DNA from: Blastocatellia bacterium UBA7656
GTDB lineage: Bacteria > Acidobacteriota > Blastocatellia > UBA7656
DNA length: 15,734 nucleotides
Assembly (NCBI GenBank): GCA_002483445.1
Contig: DLHY01000133.1
Coordinates: 1 to 15,734, forward strand
Reading direction: 5' to 3'
This document shows positions 12,701 to 15,734 of the stretch, piece after piece. Position 1 is the first letter of the stretch. Every line of letters begins with the position of its first letter. Below the pieces are notes generated by a model. It was not told the DNA's origin. It searched no databases and saw nothing but the letters and a program-made list of their open reading frames with translations. The position numbers and the translations under genes were made by a program.

Positions 12701-13834
12701 ATGGCTGCGATTCGCAAAACCTCGAAGTTCTGGATAGTCTACGCGGCGGCGTGGCTGCCTTATGCCGCAACCTACATCGCGATTTTTCTTGCGCAGAGCA
12801 ATGCCTCCACACGCGCTGTCATTTTGGGGACGGTTTTCAATATCGGCTCGGCTGCCTTGCTCGGCCTGGGCGTGCTGCGAGTCTGTGAACAATTTCCCTG
12901 GACACGGCATCGCCGCCCGTGGTTTTTCCCCGCTCATCTCGGCTTTGTGGCAACCTATTCCCTGCTCTGGATATTGCTGATGATGATGCTCATGACGATA
13001 GAGCAATCAGTGATAGCGAAAACATGGACGCCCGTCACATTTGCGAGACCGGTGATTATCTGGACGTTTCTGAACGGGCTTATGATCTACGCCACGATTG
13101 CCAGCATCGCCTACGTGATGCAGGTGTCGTCGCATCTGCGCGAAGAGCAGGCCCGCGCCGAACGGTCTGAGGCTCTTCGCGCAATGGCGGAACTCAAAGC
13201 TCTGCGCGCCCAACTCAATCCGCATTTTCTCTTCAACACGCTGCACTCGCTGATGGCGCTCGTCCGCCACAATCCGCAGGCCGCAGAGGACGCGCTCGAA
13301 CGATTCGCCGATATGCTCCGATATACGCTCAAAGCCGGTCGGGAAGATAAAGCGAAAGCCGATGATGTTCTTCTCATTGATGAGTGGAACTTCGTGCAGA
13401 ACTACCTGACGCTCGAAAAGCTTCGCCTGGGAGATCGGTTGCGAGTGGAAACCGACATCACCCCTGACTCGCTTCATTGCGCGGTTCCCGCTTTCGTCCT
13501 TCAGCCTCTGGTCGAAAACGCGATCAAGCACGCCATCGCGCCATATCTGCGCACCGGACTTGTGAAGATCGCATCGCGCATCGAAGGCGGCGAACTGGTC
13601 ATGGAAGTGCGCGACGACGGGCCGGGAACGACGCCTGCCGAGATTGAATCCTCTTCCGGTCTGGGTTTGCAGGCCGTGCGCCAGCGGCTCGAACTGCGCT
13701 ACAGAGGGCAAGCGCAGTTTGCAGTTGATACGGCTCCTGATCAGGGAGTAGCCATCAGCATTCGTTTGCCGGTCGAAGAATCCTTCGAAGGCGAGCGAAA
13801 AGACGAGGAGGTTCAATGGCAACTCGCGCCGTGA
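12701..13834 (+). CDS. LytS-type sensor histidine kinase
   Basis: This 377-residue membrane kinase has four predicted N-terminal helices (about 10-31, 37-59, 81-102 and 116-141) with very short connecting loops, so it has no large extracellular sensor. A short charged linker leads to the His_kinase domain, with the phosphoacceptor His175 in LNPHFLFNTLHSLMALV. The ATPase domain has the N box LVENAIKHA with Asn273, the G1 box DDGPG (305-309) and GLGLQAVRQRL. It probably responds to a membrane or small-molecule signal and phosphorylates the overlapping LytTR regulator. The ATG has no recognisable Shine-Dalgarno (the upstream bases are CGGTTGTATT), so initiation may be weak or nonstandard. The last 19 bases overlap the regulator gene. 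Confidence 0.92.
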   Translation: MAAIRKTSKFWIVYAAAWLPYAATYIAIFLAQSNASTRAVILGTVFNIGSAALLGLGVLRVCEQFPWTRHRRPWFFPAHLGFVATYSLLWILLMMMLMTIEQSVIAKTWTPVTFARPVIIWTFLNGLMIYATIASIAYVMQVSSHLREEQARAERSEALRAMAELKALRAQLNPHFLFNTLHSLMALVRHNPQAAEDALERFADMLRYTLKAGREDKAKADDVLLIDEWNFVQNYLTLEKLRLGDRLRVETDITPDSLHCAVPAFVLQPLVENAIKHAIAPYLRTGLVKIASRIEGGELVMEVRDDGPGTTPAEIESSSGLGLQAVRQRLELRYRGQAQFAVDTAPDQGVAISIRLPVEESFEGERKDEEVQWQLAP

Positions 13835-14556
13835 TCATCGAAGACGAGCCTTTTGCGCGACAGGCGTTGAAAGACTTTCTTGCCGAAACCGACTGGGTTG
13901 AGCTTGCAGGTGAAGCCGACAACGGGCCGGATGCTGTTCGACTGCTAGGCGAGTTGCGCCCGCAGCTTGTCTTCCTCGATGTGCAGATGCCGGGGCTTTC
14001 CGGTCTTCAGGTGCTGGAACAGATCGACTACGAACCAACCGTCATTTTTACCACCGCTCACGATGAGTATGCCGTGCGCGCCTTCGAGTTCGGAGCGATT
14101 GACTACCTGCTCAAACCTTTTGGCCGCGCACGCTTTCGCAAAACATTGAATCGCGCGAGAGCGAGGCTCGAATCAGCGAAGTCCGCGAGTGATGCCACGC
14201 TGCGCGAACGAACCGAGTCGGCGCAGGCGGAAAAGCTCACGCGATTGTTCGTGCGAGACCGCGAGCGAATTTTGCCTCTCTCGATTGATGACATCTCGCG
14301 CCTCGAAGCATCTGATGATTATGTCATCGTCCACGCCAATGGCAGAAAATTCATGGTCGGACTCACGCTTCATGAATTCGAGCAACGCCTGCCCTCTGAT
14401 CGTTTCCGTCGCGTGCATCGTTCGCACATTATCAACCTCGACTGCGTAGTTTCAATCGAGCCGTTTGACCGCAGGCTGATAATCAAAATGCGAGACGGCT
14501 CGGAAGTGCTGGCCAGCCGCAATGCATCGCAATCGCTGCGCGACCTCATCGCCTGA
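13816..14556 (+). CDS. LytTR-family response regulator
   Basis: The 246-residue protein is a DNA-binding regulator paired with the preceding kinase. The receiver domain (about 1-120) has the acidic pocket (Glu9, Asp10), phosphoacceptor Asp55 in VFLDVQMPG, Thr79/Thr80 and Lys100 in DYLLKPF. After a charged linker, a LytTR domain spans about 143-243 with the typical RFRRVHRSHIINLDCV. A strong GAGGAGG (13805-13811) lies within the end of the kinase gene, so the two are coexpressed. LytTR proteins bind paired direct repeats and often control envelope or export functions. No target site is clear in this window, so the regulon cannot be read from the sequence. Confidence 0.95.
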   Translation: MATRAVIIEDEPFARQALKDFLAETDWVELAGEADNGPDAVRLLGELRPQLVFLDVQMPGLSGLQVLEQIDYEPTVIFTTAHDEYAVRAFEFGAIDYLLKPFGRARFRKTLNRARARLESAKSASDATLRERTESAQAEKLTRLFVRDRERILPLSIDDISRLEASDDYVIVHANGRKFMVGLTLHEFEQRLPSDRFRRVHRSHIINLDCVVSIEPFDRRLIIKMRDGSEVLASRNASQSLRDLIA

Positions 14557-14738
14557 GCGACCGTTGATCCACGCAGCCGCCTGTTCAACCTGCCTGTGAG
14601 CCTGTTCGCCGATTTCTTCTCTCTGCCCGCAAATCGCCTCGTAGAATGAGCGTGTGCAAAGCCGTTTCAGAGAAGTCATCGATGTCGTCAGAGACGATGC
14701 TCGGAAAGAATGAAAATCGGGGAGGCACGAGTCAATCA

Positions 14739-14772
14739 CAGAATGCGCACACATTCTGACTTCTGACTTCTG
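14739..14772. repeat. Short hairpin merging into a heptamer tandem repeat
   Basis: The 275-base gap 14557-14831 has no credible gene. It contains a perfect 7-bp hairpin (CAGAATG 14739-14745, CATTCTG 14752-14758) running into the heptamer TTCTGAC, repeated at 14754-14760 and 14761-14767 and followed by TTCTG. It could mark the 3' end of the kinase/regulator transcript but lacks a T-run. The rest of the gap shows no other structure I can support; a good ribosome site (GGAGG, 14820-14824) ends it. Confidence 0.5.
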
Positions 14773-14831
14773 TTTTCTGAGAAGACGCGCGCTTTGCTCA
14801 AAGTGTTGAGTTTCTATTTGGAGGCAAAACC

Positions 14832-15689
14832 ATGCGTGAGTTGTTCAAGATCATCAGAGTGAGCATTCATCTGATTGCAATCATTTCGTTCGTGGCATCG
14901 TTTTCAATGGGGGCGCCGATCCAGTCACGGCGCGAGACTGTAATCAAGTTCGTCGTGCAGATTCAGCGGGCCGATTATGAAGGCGACAGGGCGGCGCTCG
15001 AACGCCTCTACAATGATCTGTCGCCATTCGCCGACGACAAGGAATTTGGAGCCAGGGTGCGATACTGGCGCGGGTTCGCCCAGTGGCGTCGAGCAATAAA
15101 TGGATTTAACGACTCGACCAGTCCCGGCGAGTTGGAACAGGATATCAAGCGGGCAGTGAGCGAGTTCGAAGCGGCAATGACGAAAGACCCCGGATTCGTC
15201 GATGCGAAGGCGGCGGCTGGATCAGCTTCGGGCCTTCTCCTGTTTCTTTACAGCGCAAACCAGACGCTTGCGCCGGAGTTCAAGGACCCGGCGCGTCAGC
15301 GAGAGGCCATAACCAAAGCGATTAAATACATGAACGAAGCGGAAGCGGCGGAGCCGGAGAACCCGCGCATCCTGTGGATGTTGGGGCCAATACGCTGGAA
15401 CACTCCACCGGAGCGAGGCGGAGGCGAGGATAAAGCTATTGAAACGATCCAGAAGGGACTCAAGGCCGCGCGCGCGCGTAAAGGCGCGGTGCGCGATCCG
15501 CTGACGCCCTCCTGGGGAGAGCCGGAGCTATTGATGAGTCTGGCTTATTATTACATGGCGCGAAAGACGCCTGACCTGGCCGCGGCTGAACAGTATGCTC
15601 GATCAGCCCTTGCGCTTGTTCCCTATTGGCATTATGTCAGGGACATTCTGATTCCCCAGATTGAAGCAGCCAAATCGAAACGCGACTAA
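14832..15689 (+). CDS. Exported TPR-like protein of unknown function
   Basis: This 285-residue protein begins with a basic stretch and a hydrophobic segment (about residues 8-27, IIRVSIHLIAIISFVASF). SMGA-PIQ then follows, a plausible signal peptidase I site; there is no lipobox cysteine. The mature part is helical with TPR-like repeats: AVSEFEAAMTKDPGFVDAKAA near 114-134, AIKYMNEAEAAEPENPRILWML near 162-183, and LAAAEQYARSALALVPYWHYV near 250-270. The segment WGEPELLMSLAYYYMA near 228-243 recalls a family of periplasmic TPR proteins known by sequence only. Its role is probably protein binding in the envelope. It has its own ribosome site and lies 275 bases after the LytTR gene, so regulation by that system is possible but not shown. 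Confidence 0.8.
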   Translation: MRELFKIIRVSIHLIAIISFVASFSMGAPIQSRRETVIKFVVQIQRADYEGDRAALERLYNDLSPFADDKEFGARVRYWRGFAQWRRAINGFNDSTSPGELEQDIKRAVSEFEAAMTKDPGFVDAKAAAGSASGLLLFLYSANQTLAPEFKDPARQREAITKAIKYMNEAEAAEPENPRILWMLGPIRWNTPPERGGGEDKAIETIQKGLKAARARKGAVRDPLTPSWGEPELLMSLAYYYMARKTPDLAAAEQYARSALALVPYWHYVRDILIPQIEAAKSKRD

Positions 15690-15734
15690 GGGAAGCGGAA
15701 GGAAATATCACCCCATTTATCTCAAGCCTGATTT

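Noticed and set aside
14560..14588. Possible LytTR-binding half-sites (ACCGTTGAT at 14560-14568, weak GTT-containing partner 20 bases on)
   Set aside because: The degenerate 9-base pattern is expected by chance at roughly this frequency in a gap of this size, and the second half-site is poor and off the usual spacing.
14452..14754. 100-residue minus-strand frame running into the 14557-14831 gap
   Set aside because: A third of it is antisense to the LytTR domain, no ribosome site was found, and the sequence resembles no family.

Overview
The window reads as a stretch of chromosome from a free-living bacterium, most likely an Acidobacteriota of the Blastocatellia type. That placement is an inference from gene content, moderately high GC with free use of the ATA isoleucine codon, frequent non-ATG starts and palindromic intergenic repeats. 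No rRNA or other phylogenetic marker is present to settle it. Genes are densely packed, almost all on the + strand, and I see no phage, transposase, CRISPR array or tRNA.

Layout. (1) Positions 1-242 carry no credible gene but hold REP-like palindromes. (2) 243-956 (-) is an unrecognised tryptophan-rich protein, divergent from what follows. (3) 1060-5919 is a MoxR ATPase / DUF58 / transmembrane transglutaminase operon, a common bacterial cell-envelope module; a GC-rich inverted repeat sits between its second and third genes. (4) 6017-7284 is a two-gene unit behind a strong sigma70-type promoter. It encodes a metal-dependent cyclase/formamidase-family hydrolase, overlapped by an ATGA junction with a KDPG-aldolase-fold protein that has lost the Schiff-base lysine. 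(5) 7376-8404 is a TIG-plus-beta-propeller protein with its own promoter. (6) 8475-8672 is a 99-bp tandem repeat with two palindromes per unit, ending exactly at the Shine-Dalgarno of the next gene. (7) 8688-12556 is a housekeeping run: M50 site-2-type protease, trpS, scpA, scpB and an RluB-like pseudouridine synthase. (8) 12701-14556 is a LytS-type sensor kinase overlapping a LytTR response regulator. (9) 14832-15689 is an exported TPR-like protein.

How the genes work together. Region 3 fits a membrane-bound complex in which MoxR remodels a partner carrying DUF58/VWA-like and transglutaminase domains. Region 7 links tryptophanyl-tRNA charging, chromosome condensation (ScpAB with SMC) and 23S rRNA modification, a frequent genomic neighbourhood with no shared pathway. 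Region 4 may be a small catabolic or detoxification unit, substrate unknown.

Most of the window is ordinary. The points that deserve a second look are the palindromic repeat family (two diverged forms in opposite orientation), the long G:U-tolerant hairpin before the transglutaminase gene, the aldolase-like protein lacking its catalytic lysine, and a variant iron-sulfur cysteine pattern in TrpRS. I did not find convincing evidence of an undescribed multi-gene system.
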